From Novosphingobium sp. SG919 (lineage in GTDB: Bacteria > Pseudomonadota > Alphaproteobacteria > Sphingomonadales > Sphingomonadaceae): a stretch of DNA of 64,000 nucleotides. The stretch is taken from assembly GCF_012932495.1 (NCBI RefSeq), contig NZ_JABCNG010000002.1:248001-312000 (forward strand). Direction: 5' to 3'. The translations under genes and the position numbers were made by a program. Positions 17,194 to 26,054 of the stretch are shown here, in pieces (within the stretch, counting starts at the first letter, position 1; each line of letters starts with the position of its first letter). The notes beneath the pieces were generated by a model. It had not been told where the DNA came from. It saw only the letters and a list, made by a program, of their open reading frames with translations, and made no database searches.

Positions 17194-17401
17194 CGTGTGT
17201 CTCCCGTGCTTGGGTGTCCATCCCAAGACACAGGCTATGCCAGGCATCCTGCCCGAAACTTGAACCGGCCGTCGCCGATTGTTCAGCAAGCACACGCCGA
17301 CCCATCCGGGTCGTGCAACGGTCTTCATAAGGATTTCACATCCCTATCTCGGTCCGCCCCGAGCCAGTCGAAAGGCCTTGGCGCGATGGCCAAGATGGTC
17401 C

Positions 17402-19546
17402 CTAGCGCCCCATCAGCATGGCCCGCACGCGCTGTTCCAGGTCGCCCACCGCGAAAGGCTTGGTCAGGATCTGCATGCCCGGTTCCAGGTGGCCGTTGCC
17501 GATGATCGCGTTTTCGGCATAGCCGGTGATGAACAGCACCGGCGTATCGGGCCGGTGTCCGCGCGCGGCATCGGCCATCTGGCGCCCGTTCATTCCACCC
17601 GGCAGGCCAACGTCGGTCACCACCAGGTCGATCGCGGCTTCCGATTGGAGGATCTTCAACCCCTGCGCGCCGTCTTCGGCTTCAAGCACGGTGTGCCCCA
17701 TGTCTTCCAATGCGGTGACGACCAGCATGCGCACCAGCGGCTCGTCGTCCACCACCAGCACGATCCCTTGCCCAGGCGCTGCAGAGGCGTTCGCCGCCCC
17801 GGCAAAGGCGCTGATCGTATCGTGGGCTGTTTCATCGCTGCCGTAATGGCGCGGCAGGTAGATGCGCACCGTGGTGCCGCTTCCCACTTCGGAATAGATG
17901 CGCGCATGGCCGCCCGATTGGCGCGCAAAACCATAGATCATCGACAGCCCAAGCCCTGTGCCCTGGCCCAGCGGCTTGGTGGTGAAGAACGGATCGAAAG
18001 CCTTGGCGATCACATCGGCCGACATGCCCACGCCCGTATCGGTCACCGACAGCGACAGGTATTGTCCCGGCGGAATCTCGTGGCTGGCAGCGGCACGCTC
18101 GTCGAACCAGCGGTTGGCCGTCTCGATCGTGATGCGCCCGCCATCGGGCATGGCGTCGCGCGCGTTGAGGCACAAGTTGAGCAGCGCGTTTTCCAACTGG
18201 CTGGCATCGACCAGCGCAGTCCACAGCCCGGCCGCGCCCACTGCCTCCACGGCGATCGCCGGGCCAACGGTGCGCCGCACCAGGTCCGCCATGCCATCGA
18301 CCAGGTCGTTGACGTTGGTAGGGCGTGGATCGAGCGTCTGGCGCCGCGAAAAGGCCAGCAGGCGATGGGTCAGCGCGGCAGCGCGGCGCCCGGCCGATTG
18401 CGCCATCGCCAGGTACTTTTCCACTTCGGCAAAGCGGCCCTGCGCCAGGCGCGAGCCGATCATTTCCAGCGCGCCGGAAATACCGGCAAGCAGATTGTTG
18501 AAATCGTGGGCAAGGCCCCCCGTCAACTGCCCGACCGCTTCCATCTTCTGGGCCTGGCGCAACTGCGCTTCGGCATGCATCAGTTCGGCGGTGCGGTCCG
18601 CCACGCGCTGTTCCAGGGTTTCGGTAAGGCGGCGCAGTTCCTCGGTCACGCGGTCGCGCTCGGCTTCCACCGCGCGCCGCGTCTCAAGATCCAGCAACAC
18701 GCCGGGAAAGCGCACCGCCGCCCCGCGCGCGTCGGCTTCGACCCGCCCTACCGCTTCCACCCAGGCATGGCGCCCATGCCGTCCGCGCACGCGGTATTGG
18801 TGGCGATAGGGGCCGGGCTGGGCCAGGCAGGCGGCAATCGCACCATCCACCCCGGCGCGGTCATCGGCATGGATGGCGCCAAGCAAGCGCTCGACGCGAA
18901 GGGCCGCCAGATCGGCGCCCGGCTCCACGCCAAAGGCATTGGCAAAGCCTTCGTCCACGCTCACCAGCCCGCTCGGCAAGTCCCAGATCCAGGTGCCCAG
19001 GATAGCGCCGGCCGAAAGCGCGAGTTGCACCCGCTGCACATTGTCGCGGGCCAGCGCCTCGCTTTGCCGCAGTGCCGATTCCGATGCCTTGCGCTCGGAA
19101 ATGTCGCGGAACAGCACGGAAACCTGGCGGTTGCCTTGCGGCCCCACGCGCCGCGCCGAAACCTCGATGAAGCGACCGGCGGTGATGAATTCGCGTTCAA
19201 AGCGCACCGGCTCGCCCGTGCGCAGCACGCGGCCATAAAGTTCCAGCCAGCCATCGGCTTCGTTCGGGGCAATGTCGCGCAGCGTCTTGCCAACGATGCC
19301 GGCAATCCCGGTGTGGCGCTCATAACCCGAATTGGCTTCAACATGGCGATAGTCGCTCAAGGGCCCATGCGGCCCATCGAAGAACTCGATGATGCAAAAG
19401 CCATCGTCGATCGCTTCGAACAAGGCCTGGCGCCGCGCGTCGGCCGTGTCGACGGCGTTATCGGCCGCTGACCCGGCATGGCGCAGCCGCTGCACTTCGC
19501 TTTCCAGTTCCGCGCGCGACAGCATCTCAACCGGGGCCTGTGTCAC
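17402..19546 (-). CDS. Hybrid sensor histidine kinase with two PAS domains and a receiver domain
   Basis: I use the GTG at 19544-19546 (714 residues), since a longer frame to 19687 adds an Arg-rich, unlikely N-terminus; the ATG at 19525 is an alternative. Domains in order: PAS at about 40-155 (ALFEAIDDGFCIIEFFDG, ending VLFRDISERK), a second PAS at about 165-290, a coiled coil at 290-335, HisKA with His347 in GGLAHDFNNLLAGISG, HATPase (NLCLNARDAM, DTGVGM, GQGTGLGLSM), and a receiver at 595-712 with phospho-acceptor Asp645 in VVTDVGLPGG and Lys in LTKPF. No membrane helix is visible, so it should be cytoplasmic. The HDFNN-type H-box places it with soluble HWE/FixL-like hybrid kinases. The signal and output partner are not encoded nearby. 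Confidence 0.9.
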   Translation of the reverse strand: MTQAPVEMLSRAELESEVQRLRHAGSAADNAVDTADARRQALFEAIDDGFCIIEFFDGPHGPLSDYRHVEANSGYERHTGIAGIVGKTLRDIAPNEADGWLELYGRVLRTGEPVRFEREFITAGRFIEVSARRVGPQGNRQVSVLFRDISERKASESALRQSEALARDNVQRVQLALSAGAILGTWIWDLPSGLVSVDEGFANAFGVEPGADLAALRVERLLGAIHADDRAGVDGAIAACLAQPGPYRHQYRVRGRHGRHAWVEAVGRVEADARGAAVRFPGVLLDLETRRAVEAERDRVTEELRRLTETLEQRVADRTAELMHAEAQLRQAQKMEAVGQLTGGLAHDFNNLLAGISGALEMIGSRLAQGRFAEVEKYLAMAQSAGRRAAALTHRLLAFSRRQTLDPRPTNVNDLVDGMADLVRRTVGPAIAVEAVGAAGLWTALVDASQLENALLNLCLNARDAMPDGGRITIETANRWFDERAAASHEIPPGQYLSLSVTDTGVGMSADVIAKAFDPFFTTKPLGQGTGLGLSMIYGFARQSGGHARIYSEVGSGTTVRIYLPRHYGSDETAHDTISAFAGAANASAAPGQGIVLVVDDEPLVRMLVVTALEDMGHTVLEAEDGAQGLKILQSEAAIDLVVTDVGLPGGMNGRQMADAARGHRPDTPVLFITGYAENAIIGNGHLEPGMQILTKPFAVGDLEQRVRAMLMGR

Positions 19547-19711
19547 GATGCGGTCCTGTCCTTTTCTTCTTGCCCAGCCAGTCGCGGCGACAAAGCGCGC
19601 CCAGCGCCTCGGCGTCCCCAACGCACGGGCGGGCAAAAAGTGCCGCAAATTACGATCGCGCCACGCTTTTTCAGAACATCGCCGCAAAGTGGCGCGGCGT
19701 TGCCACGCCGC

Positions 19712-20467
19712 CTAGCGCCGCGTGGCAAACCACAGGCAGTGGACATCGTTGCGCGCGCCTTCATAGGCTGGCACGGGCACGGCCTCCACGGCAAAGCCGG
19801 CGCGTGCCAGCGCGCGGGTAAAGCGCGCGTCGGGATCGGCCGACCACACCGCCAGGATGCCGCCCGGCCGCAGCGCGGCATAGGCGGCACGCAAGCCGTC
19901 CGGGCCATAAAGCCGGTCGTTTTCCTTCTGCACGAACCCGTCGGGGCCATTGTCCACATCCAGCAGGATGGCATCGAATTGCCCCCTGCCCCCCACGCTG
20001 CCCTGCGCGATCACATCGTGCACATCGCCCAGCGTCACGGTCACGCGCGGATCGTCCAGCTTGCCGGCAAAGACATCCACCAGCGGCCCTTTGGCCCAGG
20101 CCAGGATTTCGGGCACCAGTTCGGCCACGCGGATGCGTGCGCCCTTGCCCCAGGCCTGAAGCGCCGCACCCAGGGTAAAGCCCATGCCCAGTCCACCGAT
20201 CAGGATCGATCCGTTGTGCCGGCGCAGGCGCTGGGCGGTCATCGTCGCCAGGGCCTGTTCCGACACATAGTCGGTGTTGCCCATCAATTCCTCTTCGTCC
20301 AACTCGATCGAAAAGGAATCGCCGCTTTGCAGCAGGAGCAGCTCGCCGCCCCCGGGCAGGCGCGCCTTGTCGATCAGGCGGATCTTCTCGTCCCGATGCG
20401 GGGCAAGCGTGGTCTGGGCCAAAGGGTATCCAATCGCGGCAACGGCACGGCCCGGGCGCAACGGCAT
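19712..20467 (-). CDS. Spermidine-synthase-like methyltransferase-fold protein
   Basis: The 251-residue protein (ATG at 20465-20467; a TTG at 20494 is also possible, neither with a good ribosome binding site) has a Rossmann fold of the spermidine synthase/SAM-methyltransferase type: ILIGGLGMGFTLGAAL as the nucleotide-binding loop, VAELVPEIL as acidic strand beta2, VTLGDVHDV and the Asp-rich strand FDAILLDVDNGPDG. In polyamine synthases the matching DVDN/D segment holds the catalytic Asp. Genes of this kind are usually annotated as spermidine synthase-like with no proven polyamine activity. A GC-rich hairpin at 19694-19711 follows the stop. It diverges from the MBL-fold gene. Confidence 0.78.
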   Translation of the reverse strand: MPLRPGRAVAAIGYPLAQTTLAPHRDEKIRLIDKARLPGGGELLLLQSGDSFSIELDEEELMGNTDYVSEQALATMTAQRLRRHNGSILIGGLGMGFTLGAALQAWGKGARIRVAELVPEILAWAKGPLVDVFAGKLDDPRVTVTLGDVHDVIAQGSVGGRGQFDAILLDVDNGPDGFVQKENDRLYGPDGLRAAYAALRPGGILAVWSADPDARFTRALARAGFAVEAVPVPAYEGARNDVHCLWFATRR

Positions 20468-20668
20468 GAAACGGCCATGGCGAGAAAGGACCAAGCAAGA
20501 GGGGGGAAATGCCCACCCCGCAAGTCACAGGCACGGCACCGACGCAGCAACAGCCCATAGTGACTTGGCCCGGCAATGCAATCGCGCTTGGCCATCCCCC
20601 TGGAATTTCCGCCACGCCGCACCCACTTGGTGGGCCTCCACTCCCCCGCGCCACCGCGAAAGGGCCGC

Positions 20669-21676
20669 ATGCCGCGCAATCCCTATTATCAAGGCCCTGT
20701 CAGCGACCATTTCGACGGGCTGCGCTTCCGCAATCCCGCCGGAGAGCCCGAAACCGATCGCTCGCTAAAGGATGTGCTGCGCTGGCGCCGCACCGCGCCC
20801 GACAACCCCTGGCCGCCCTCGGTGCCGGTCACGCCGGCCCGGCCCGATGCGGCGGTGCCAGGCCTGCGCATCACCATGGTCGGCCATGCCACGGTGCTGA
20901 TCCAGTTGGGCGGCCTCAACATCCTGACCGATCCGGTCTGGGCGCAGCGCGCCAGCCCGGTGCGCTTTGCCGGTCCGCGCCGCGTTACTGCGCCAGGCGT
21001 GGCGCTGGCAGACCTGCCGCCGATCCACGCCGTGCTGCTTTCGCACAACCATTACGATCATCTCGACGTGGCCACGCTCAAGGCCCTGACCAAAGCCCAT
21101 GCGCCGCTGATCATCACCCCGCTGGGCAACGACAGCATCGTGCGCCGCCATGTGCCCGGCGCCCGCCTTGCCGCGCTCGATTGGCACCAGGCCCACCCCC
21201 TCGATCCGGCCGGCACCGCGCAGGCCCATCTCGTGCCTGCGCTGCATTGGTCCTCGCGCGGTCCGCGCGATCGCCGCATGGCGCTGTGGGGTGGCTTCAT
21301 GCTGTGCGCGCAAGGCCGGACGGTCTATTTCGCCGGCGATACCGGCTATGGCACCGGCGCGATCTTTCGTGCCCTGCGCGCGCGCTTCGGCCCGGTCGAT
21401 TGCGCGCTGCTGCCGATCGGCGCCTATGACCCGCGCTGGTTCATGGCCGCGCAGCATACCGACCCGGCCGAAGCGGTGGCGATCATGCGCGATCTTGATG
21501 CCGACCGGGCGCTCGGCATCCATTGGGGCACGTTCAAGCTGACCGACGAGCCGCGCGAAGACCCGCTGCACCAGCTTGACGCCGCGCTTGCCGCGCAGGG
21601 AATCGCGCCCGAACGCTTTCGCGCGCTGCATCCCGGCCAGGTTGCCGATATTCCGGCGCGCGGGGCGGTCGCGTGA
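20669..21676 (+). CDS. MBL-fold metal-dependent hydrolase (NAPE-PLD/UlaG-like)
   Basis: The 335-residue product starts at the ATG at 20669 behind GAAAGGG. It has the metallo-beta-lactamase fold: MVGHATVLIQLGGLNILTDP (residues about 70-89), the metal motif SHNHYDHLD (His126, His128, Asp130, His131), further ligands HWSSRG and FAGDTGYG, and IHWGTFKLTDEP near the end. Proteins of this layout include N-acyl-phosphatidylethanolamine phospholipase D-like and related phosphodiesterases or lactonases. The opening PRNPYYQGPVSDHFDG is typical of the bacterial NAPE-PLD-like branch, often an outer-membrane-biogenesis neighbour. There is no signal peptide. Substrate not determined. Confidence 0.83.
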   Translation: MPRNPYYQGPVSDHFDGLRFRNPAGEPETDRSLKDVLRWRRTAPDNPWPPSVPVTPARPDAAVPGLRITMVGHATVLIQLGGLNILTDPVWAQRASPVRFAGPRRVTAPGVALADLPPIHAVLLSHNHYDHLDVATLKALTKAHAPLIITPLGNDSIVRRHVPGARLAALDWHQAHPLDPAGTAQAHLVPALHWSSRGPRDRRMALWGGFMLCAQGRTVYFAGDTGYGTGAIFRALRARFGPVDCALLPIGAYDPRWFMAAQHTDPAEAVAIMRDLDADRALGIHWGTFKLTDEPREDPLHQLDAALAAQGIAPERFRALHPGQVADIPARGAVA

Positions 21677-21916
21677 TTCTATGATGCGGGCGGCCTAAGG
21701 CCGATCGCCGCGTTGCGGAATTCCTATCGACATCAAGGGTCTGGGCCAGCGAAGCGGCGCGGCGATGGGATGGCGGTCTCGCTGCATGGCAGAATTTATG
21801 ATTTTAATTCAATGATTTGATTTATTCCGGCAAAAGGATGTATTGCCTCGGCCAAAGGGCCAATGGAATGCATGCTGCGCCGTTTTTGCGCGCTCTTGCG
21901 ATGGTAAACCACCAAG

Positions 21917-21945
21917 TTGCCCGATTGAATGAAATTTGCTATGCA
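21917..21945 (+). promoter_or_regulatory. Candidate sigma-70 promoter of parA-parB-repA
   Basis: TTGCCC and TATGCA are separated by 17 bp and end 27 bp before the chosen parA ATG. The 296-bp stretch before parA is otherwise empty of genes. Its middle (21791-21835) is distinctly AT-rich with overlapping ATTTATGATTT/AATGATTTGATTT repeats, where autoregulation by ParA's helix-turn-helix could act. Both assignments are by eye only. Confidence 0.4.
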
Positions 21946-21972
21946 TACCCATCAACAGCTTCAAACGGGCGG

Positions 21973-23178
21973 ATGATGGCTGATACCAATGCAATCGTGG
22001 GGCAAATCGGCGATCTGGCCCAAGCCGGGGAGCGGATGATCGAGCGCTTGCGGCGCAAGGCCTTTCTGCCGGAAAGCCGCAAGGGACTCAACGTGCGTTT
22101 CGGCATTGCCGAAGCCGCGCACCTGCTGGGTTGTTCGACCAACCGCATCCGCATGGCCGAGGATGATGGCCGCCTGCCCCCGCCCCCGTCGGGCGACAAC
22201 GGCCGGCGCATCGGCTATGGCGTCACCGAAATGCTCAACATGCGCGAAGTGCTGGGCGCCATGCCCACGCGCGGGCCGCAAGACGTGCCGGCGATGATCG
22301 CGGTGCAGAATTTCAAGGGCGGGGTGGGCAAGTCCACCGTCACCACCCACCTGGCGCACTATTTCGCAGTGCAGGGCTATCGCGTTCTGGTGGTAGATTG
22401 CGACAGCCAGGCCACCACGACCACGCTGTTCGGCTTCAACCCGCATTTCAACATCACGCGGGAGGAAACCCTTTACCCCTACTTGTCGATCGACCCGACC
22501 CAGGCCGACTTGCTCTACGCGGTCAAGCGCACGCCCTGGCCCAATGTCGATCTGATCCCTTCCAACCTCGAACTGTTCGACGTGGAATACGAACTCGCCG
22601 CGGCCGGCGCCGATGGGCAGTCCGTGCTGGCGGCGCGCTTCCGCAAGCTCAAGCAAGGGCTGCTCGACCTCGCTCGCGATTACGATGTGGTGATCCTCGA
22701 TCCGCCGCCGGCGCTCGGCACGATCTCGCTGGCGGTGATGCAGGCGGCTAATGCCCTGCTTGTCCCGCTGGCGGCCACCACCCCCGATTTCTGCTCCACC
22801 GTGCAATTCCTCTCCATGATGGACCAGGTCATCGCGCAGCTGGTTGAAGCCGGGATTGCCGTGGATTATCAATTCGTTCGCCTGATCTGTTCGAAATTTG
22901 ACGGCAACGATCCCAGCCACGCCATGGTCCGCACCATCATGGAGCAGACCTTTGGCCCTGCCCTGCTGCCCGTGCCCATCCTGGAAAGCGCGGAAATCAG
23001 CCACGCCGCCTTGCGCATGATGACGATCTACGAACTGGAAAAGCCGATCGGGACGGCCAAGACGCACAAGCGTTGCCGCGCCAACCTCGACGAGGCACTG
23101 GGCCAGATCGAACAGCTGGTGCGCACCGGCTGGGGCCGCATTGCCCCGGCGCGTGAAGAGGATGTGCTCCATGCCTGA
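21973..23178 (+). CDS. parA: ParA-type partition ATPase with N-terminal helix-turn-helix
   Basis: The 401-residue protein has a DNA-binding region at about residues 43-66 (FGIAEAAHLLGCSTNRIRMAEDDGR) followed by a deviant Walker A KGGVGKST (115-122). It also has VDCDSQATTT and the Walker B-like VVILDPPPALGT. This length and the N-terminal helix-turn-helix match type Ia ParA/RepA proteins of large plasmids, which both repress their own operon and move ParB-parS complexes. I chose the ATG at 21973 because upstream codons cross a likely promoter. It is the first gene of parA-parB-repA, the layout of a low-copy replicon. Confidence 0.95.
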   Translation: MMADTNAIVGQIGDLAQAGERMIERLRRKAFLPESRKGLNVRFGIAEAAHLLGCSTNRIRMAEDDGRLPPPPSGDNGRRIGYGVTEMLNMREVLGAMPTRGPQDVPAMIAVQNFKGGVGKSTVTTHLAHYFAVQGYRVLVVDCDSQATTTTLFGFNPHFNITREETLYPYLSIDPTQADLLYAVKRTPWPNVDLIPSNLELFDVEYELAAAGADGQSVLAARFRKLKQGLLDLARDYDVVILDPPPALGTISLAVMQAANALLVPLAATTPDFCSTVQFLSMMDQVIAQLVEAGIAVDYQFVRLICSKFDGNDPSHAMVRTIMEQTFGPALLPVPILESAEISHAALRMMTIYELEKPIGTAKTHKRCRANLDEALGQIEQLVRTGWGRIAPAREEDVLHA

Positions 23179-23228
23179 AGCCACCCTTCCCCTTCCCTCT
23201 GCCCCGTTCTTCGCAAGGTTCTAACGCC

Positions 23229-24413
23229 ATGGCGCGCAAGCAATCCGATTACCTCGCCGCGCTGCTGGCGGAAGACGAAGAAACCGCCAGCCCCTCGCCC
23301 AGCGCGGCCCCGGCAGCGCCCATCGCGCCTGCGGTGATCGACAACACGCCCTCTGCGCGCCCCTCGGGCGTGGCGGAGGACGCCACACCGGCCCCGCGCG
23401 CAGACCCCGCACCCGCTCCTGCACCGGCGCAGTCTCCACGCGCGGCATCGCCGGGCCTGGGCCCCTTGCGCGGCACAACGCTGCTCAACCGCGAAAGCGC
23501 GCTCGCACGGGTTGCCAGCGGGGAAGTGCGCCAGGTCACGCAACTGCTGCTCGATCCGGCGCGGGTGCGCGTCTGGGCCGGCAATGCCCGTTCCTATGCC
23601 CACTTGTCCGAGGAATCCTGTCGCGAACTGATCGATTCGATCATCGCCGAAGGCGGCCAGAAAGTGCCGGCGGTTGTGCGCCGCCTGGAAGGCGATCCGG
23701 CCTATGACTATGAAGTGATTGCGGGAACGCGGCGCCATTGGTCGATTGCCTGGCTACGCGCCAATTCCTATCCGCAGTTCCAGTTCCTCGCCCAGGTTGC
23801 CCAGCTCGACGATGAAGCCGCGTTCCGCCTGGCCGATCTGGAGAACCGCGCCCGCAAGGACGTTTCGGATCTCGAACGCGCCCGCAATTACGCGCTGGCC
23901 TTGAAAGACCACTATGGCAACCACCTCACCCGCATGGCGGAAAGGCTAAAGTTGTCAAAGGGTTGGCTTTCCAAAATGCTGCGCGTGGCGACGATTCCCG
24001 ATGCCGTGATCGACGCATTTGCTTCGCCTGCCGATGTGCAGCTCAAGCCCGGTTACGCCCTCGCCCAAGCCCTTGATGACAAGAACGCGCAGGCCCTGAT
24101 CCTCAAGGAAGCGCGCCAGATCGCGCGCGAGCAGGATGCCGCCCGCAGCGGTGGGCGGCCCATGCTGGCCTCGGCCGAAGTGCTCCAGCGCCTGCTCACG
24201 GCGCCCAGCGCTGGCCAGGCGCCGCGCGGGCCGCTGTTCGTGTGGGATGCGCCGGCCACCGGGCGCTGTGCCGTCTCGGTGCTCTCGGCCGGTCGCCAGG
24301 GGGTGACGCTCAAGCTGCACAACGGCACCGGCGCGACGACCGAAGACCTCGTCGAAGGCGTGCGCGCCGCGCTTGAAGCTCTCGAATCCCAAGGCAAGGG
24401 CATGCAGCGGTGA
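23229..24413 (+). CDS. parB: ParB-type centromere-binding partition protein
   Basis: The 394-residue protein opens with a short basic/acidic segment (MARKQSDYLAALLAEDEE) and a Pro/Ala linker (to about residue 75). The ParB nuclease-like domain follows, with VTQLLLDPARVRVW, the segment ELIDSIIAEGGQKVPAVV and the RRH box (VIAGTRRHWSIAWLRA), then a helix-turn-helix (MAERLKLSKGWLSKMLRVATIPDAVIDAF). The C-terminal part probably dimerises. It should bind the GTTTCCCCGGGGAAAC sites found 16 bp after its stop and inside repA, and load ParA for segregation. It starts 50 bp after parA. The family is certain; the site assignment is inferred. Confidence 0.94.
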   Translation: MARKQSDYLAALLAEDEETASPSPSAAPAAPIAPAVIDNTPSARPSGVAEDATPAPRADPAPAPAPAQSPRAASPGLGPLRGTTLLNRESALARVASGEVRQVTQLLLDPARVRVWAGNARSYAHLSEESCRELIDSIIAEGGQKVPAVVRRLEGDPAYDYEVIAGTRRHWSIAWLRANSYPQFQFLAQVAQLDDEAAFRLADLENRARKDVSDLERARNYALALKDHYGNHLTRMAERLKLSKGWLSKMLRVATIPDAVIDAFASPADVQLKPGYALAQALDDKNAQALILKEARQIAREQDAARSGGRPMLASAEVLQRLLTAPSAGQAPRGPLFVWDAPATGRCAVSVLSAGRQGVTLKLHNGTGATTEDLVEGVRAALEALESQGKGMQR

Positions 24414-24428
24414 GACCAGCGTTTCCCC

Positions 24429-24444
24429 GTTTCCCCGGGGAAAC
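24429..24444. repeat. Candidate parS centromere site 1
   Basis: This is a perfect 16-bp palindrome, GTTTCCCCGGGGAAAC, 16 bp after the parB stop. An extra half-site GTTTCCCC abuts it at 24421-24428. It resembles chromosomal parS (GTTTCACGTGAAAC) with CCCGGG replacing CACGTG at the centre, and fits the repABC parS pattern GTT-N10-AAC. The same 16 bp recur once more in the window, inside repA. Confidence 0.75.
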
Positions 24445-24765
24445 ATCTGGGCCTTTGGCCTTGCCCAGTTCAAGAACACAACCCGAGGGAGGCCCGCCCC
24501 CCCTCACCCCATTGACCTGGGCCGGCGCTGCACCGGCGCCCCCGTCACGGGCAACCTCCCATGTCTTGAAGCAAGCCAGAGCGGGCCCTTGGCGCCGCAT
24601 GGGCGGAACTTTTGGCGCAAAGCGGGCGATGCCGCCCTCTTGCTCGTTCTTCCCCCCTCCCCACAGCTTTCCCATCCCCCCAACCTTGCCCCGGTCCGGC
24701 CCTTGCCGGTACCGGGTATTGGCGCATCTGCTTCCCCTTCCCCATCCAGCAATACCGGCATCTCC
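24445..24765. other. Gene-free spacer between parS site 1 and repA
   Basis: These 321 bp hold no credible gene. The stretch is pyrimidine-rich on the plus strand (for example CTTCCCCCCTCCCC near 24650) and has a small hairpin CCGGcccttgCCGG near 24696. In repABC plasmids the equivalent position between the partition and initiator genes encodes a small counter-transcribed RNA that represses the initiator. No such RNA can be shown here by eye. repA has no strong ribosome binding site at its ATG, which fits translational control of initiator synthesis. Confidence 0.4.
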
Positions 24766-26019
24766 ATGACCCGCAGCAAACCTTCCGCCAGCAGCGAACG
24801 CTTCGACGTCTTCCTGCCCTACGTGGCCGACATGCCCTTGCGCGACCAGCGCGAGATGATGGAACGCCCCTTCTTTTCGCTGGCCAAGACCAAGCGCACC
24901 AAGCCGATCGGCTACACCAGCCCCGACGGCAAGCTGTGGGTGCACGTCTCGGGCAACCCGGACTATGGCATGGCCACGATCTGGGACGCGGACATCCTGA
25001 TCTATTGCGCCAGCGTGCTGGCCGACATGGTGCGGCGTGGTGCCAACGATGTGCCGCGCAAGCTCAACATCATGCCTTATGACCTGCTGCGCGCGATCGG
25101 CCGCCCCACCACCGGGCGCGCCTATGAACTGCTGGGCCAGGCGCTCGATCGACTGGTTGCCACCACGATCAAGACTAACATCCGCGCCGAAAACCGCCGT
25201 GAAGCCACCTTCTCGTGGCTCGATGGCTGGACCCAGCTGGTCGACGAACGCACCGAGCGTTCCAAGGGCATGACGCTGGAGCTATCCAACTGGTTCTGGG
25301 AAGGCGTGATGATGCAAGGCGGCGTCCTGGCGATCGACCGCGCCTATTTCAACATCACCGGTGGCCGCGAGCGCTGGCTGTACAAAGTGGCGCGCAAGCA
25401 CGCTGGCGGTGCCGGCGAAGACGGCTTTGCCATTGCCATGCCGACTTTGTTCGAAAAATCGGGCGCGGAAGGCGAATATCGCCGCTTCAAGTTCGAAATC
25501 CTCAAGCTGGCGGAAAAGGATGCCCTGCCCGGCTATGCCCTGAGCGTTGAACAAGGCAAGGCCGGCGAACCGCTATTGCGCATGCGCCGGGTGGACGGCA
25601 AGGACGGCGCCGAAGTCGTTTCCCCGGGGAAACGACACTCACCGCTGCCCGCCCCACTGCCCGCCCCACAGGCCCTGCCCGCACCCGAAGCCCGACCGGA
25701 GCCGACCCCCGCGCGCACGGCTTCGCCCGCGATTGCGGCCACGCCTGCCCCTGCTGCAAAGCCTGCCACGGTCGATGCACGCAGCCTGATCCGCTCGACC
25801 ATTGCCGGATTGAGCCACGCCGCCACCCGCGGCTTCATGACCGATGAAACCCTGGCGCACTTGCGCGAGACTTGCCCGGGCTGGGACTTCCACGCCTTGC
25901 ATGCCGAGTTCGAACGCTGGGTCTCAGCCGATGCCGCACGCACCCCGGCCGACTGGCAGCGTGCTTTCATCGGCTGGACCAAGCGCCATCACGAAAAGCA
26001 CCGCCACACCCTGCGCTGA
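24766..26019 (+). CDS. repA: Plasmid replication initiator protein A (RPA family)
   Basis: The 417-residue product starts at the ATG at 24766 (MTRSKPSASSERFDVFLPYV). The first about 285 residues form the RPA-type initiator domain: DMPLRDQREMMERPFFSLAK, VHVSGNPDYGMATIWDADIL, RGANDVPRKLNIMPYDLLRA, NWFWEGVMMQGGVLAIDRAYF and GGRERWLYKVARKHAG, all typical of replication initiators of sphingomonad and other alphaproteobacterial plasmids. A Pro/Ala-rich linker (about residues 295-340) leads to a C-terminal helical domain (RSLIRSTIAGLSHAATRG to FIGWTKRHHEKH). It should bind the iterons at 26537-26674 and open the origin. A candidate parS lies within its coding sequence at the start of the linker. Confidence 0.92.
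   Translation: MTRSKPSASSERFDVFLPYVADMPLRDQREMMERPFFSLAKTKRTKPIGYTSPDGKLWVHVSGNPDYGMATIWDADILIYCASVLADMVRRGANDVPRKLNIMPYDLLRAIGRPTTGRAYELLGQALDRLVATTIKTNIRAENRREATFSWLDGWTQLVDERTERSKGMTLELSNWFWEGVMMQGGVLAIDRAYFNITGGRERWLYKVARKHAGGAGEDGFAIAMPTLFEKSGAEGEYRRFKFEILKLAEKDALPGYALSVEQGKAGEPLLRMRRVDGKDGAEVVSPGKRHSPLPAPLPAPQALPAPEARPEPTPARTASPAIAATPAPAAKPATVDARSLIRSTIAGLSHAATRGFMTDETLAHLRETCPGWDFHALHAEFERWVSADAARTPADWQRAFIGWTKRHHEKHRHTLR
25615..25636. repeat. Candidate parS centromere site 2, inside repA
   Basis: A perfect 22-bp palindrome whose core (25618-25633) is the same GTTTCCCCGGGGAAAC as site 1, flanked by GTC and GAC. It lies in the repA reading frame and encodes VVSPGKR at the junction of the initiator domain and the Pro/Ala linker. 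A partition site embedded in an initiator gene is unusual and would tie ParB loading to the origin. Confidence 0.75.
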
Positions 26020-26054
26020 GCCAACCGCGCACGCAGGCAATCACGCCCGCGCGC

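Noticed and set aside
17341..17400. Possible RNA gene or structured leader upstream of the small secreted protein
   Set aside because: No cloverleaf or known riboswitch pattern could be found by eye; only short GC-rich complementarity.
17279..19471. A 730-codon plus-strand frame opposite the hybrid kinase
   Set aside because: Antisense shadow; the kinase on the other strand has complete H, N, G and receiver motifs.
19694..19711. Terminator after the spermidine-synthase-like gene
   Set aside because: A perfect 7-bp GC stem is present but there is no T-run, so it is mentioned only in the gene entry.
24373..24765. An N-terminal extension of repA by 131 codons
   Set aside because: It overlaps the end of parB and contains the parS palindrome; the extra residues are Pro-rich and not part of the initiator family.
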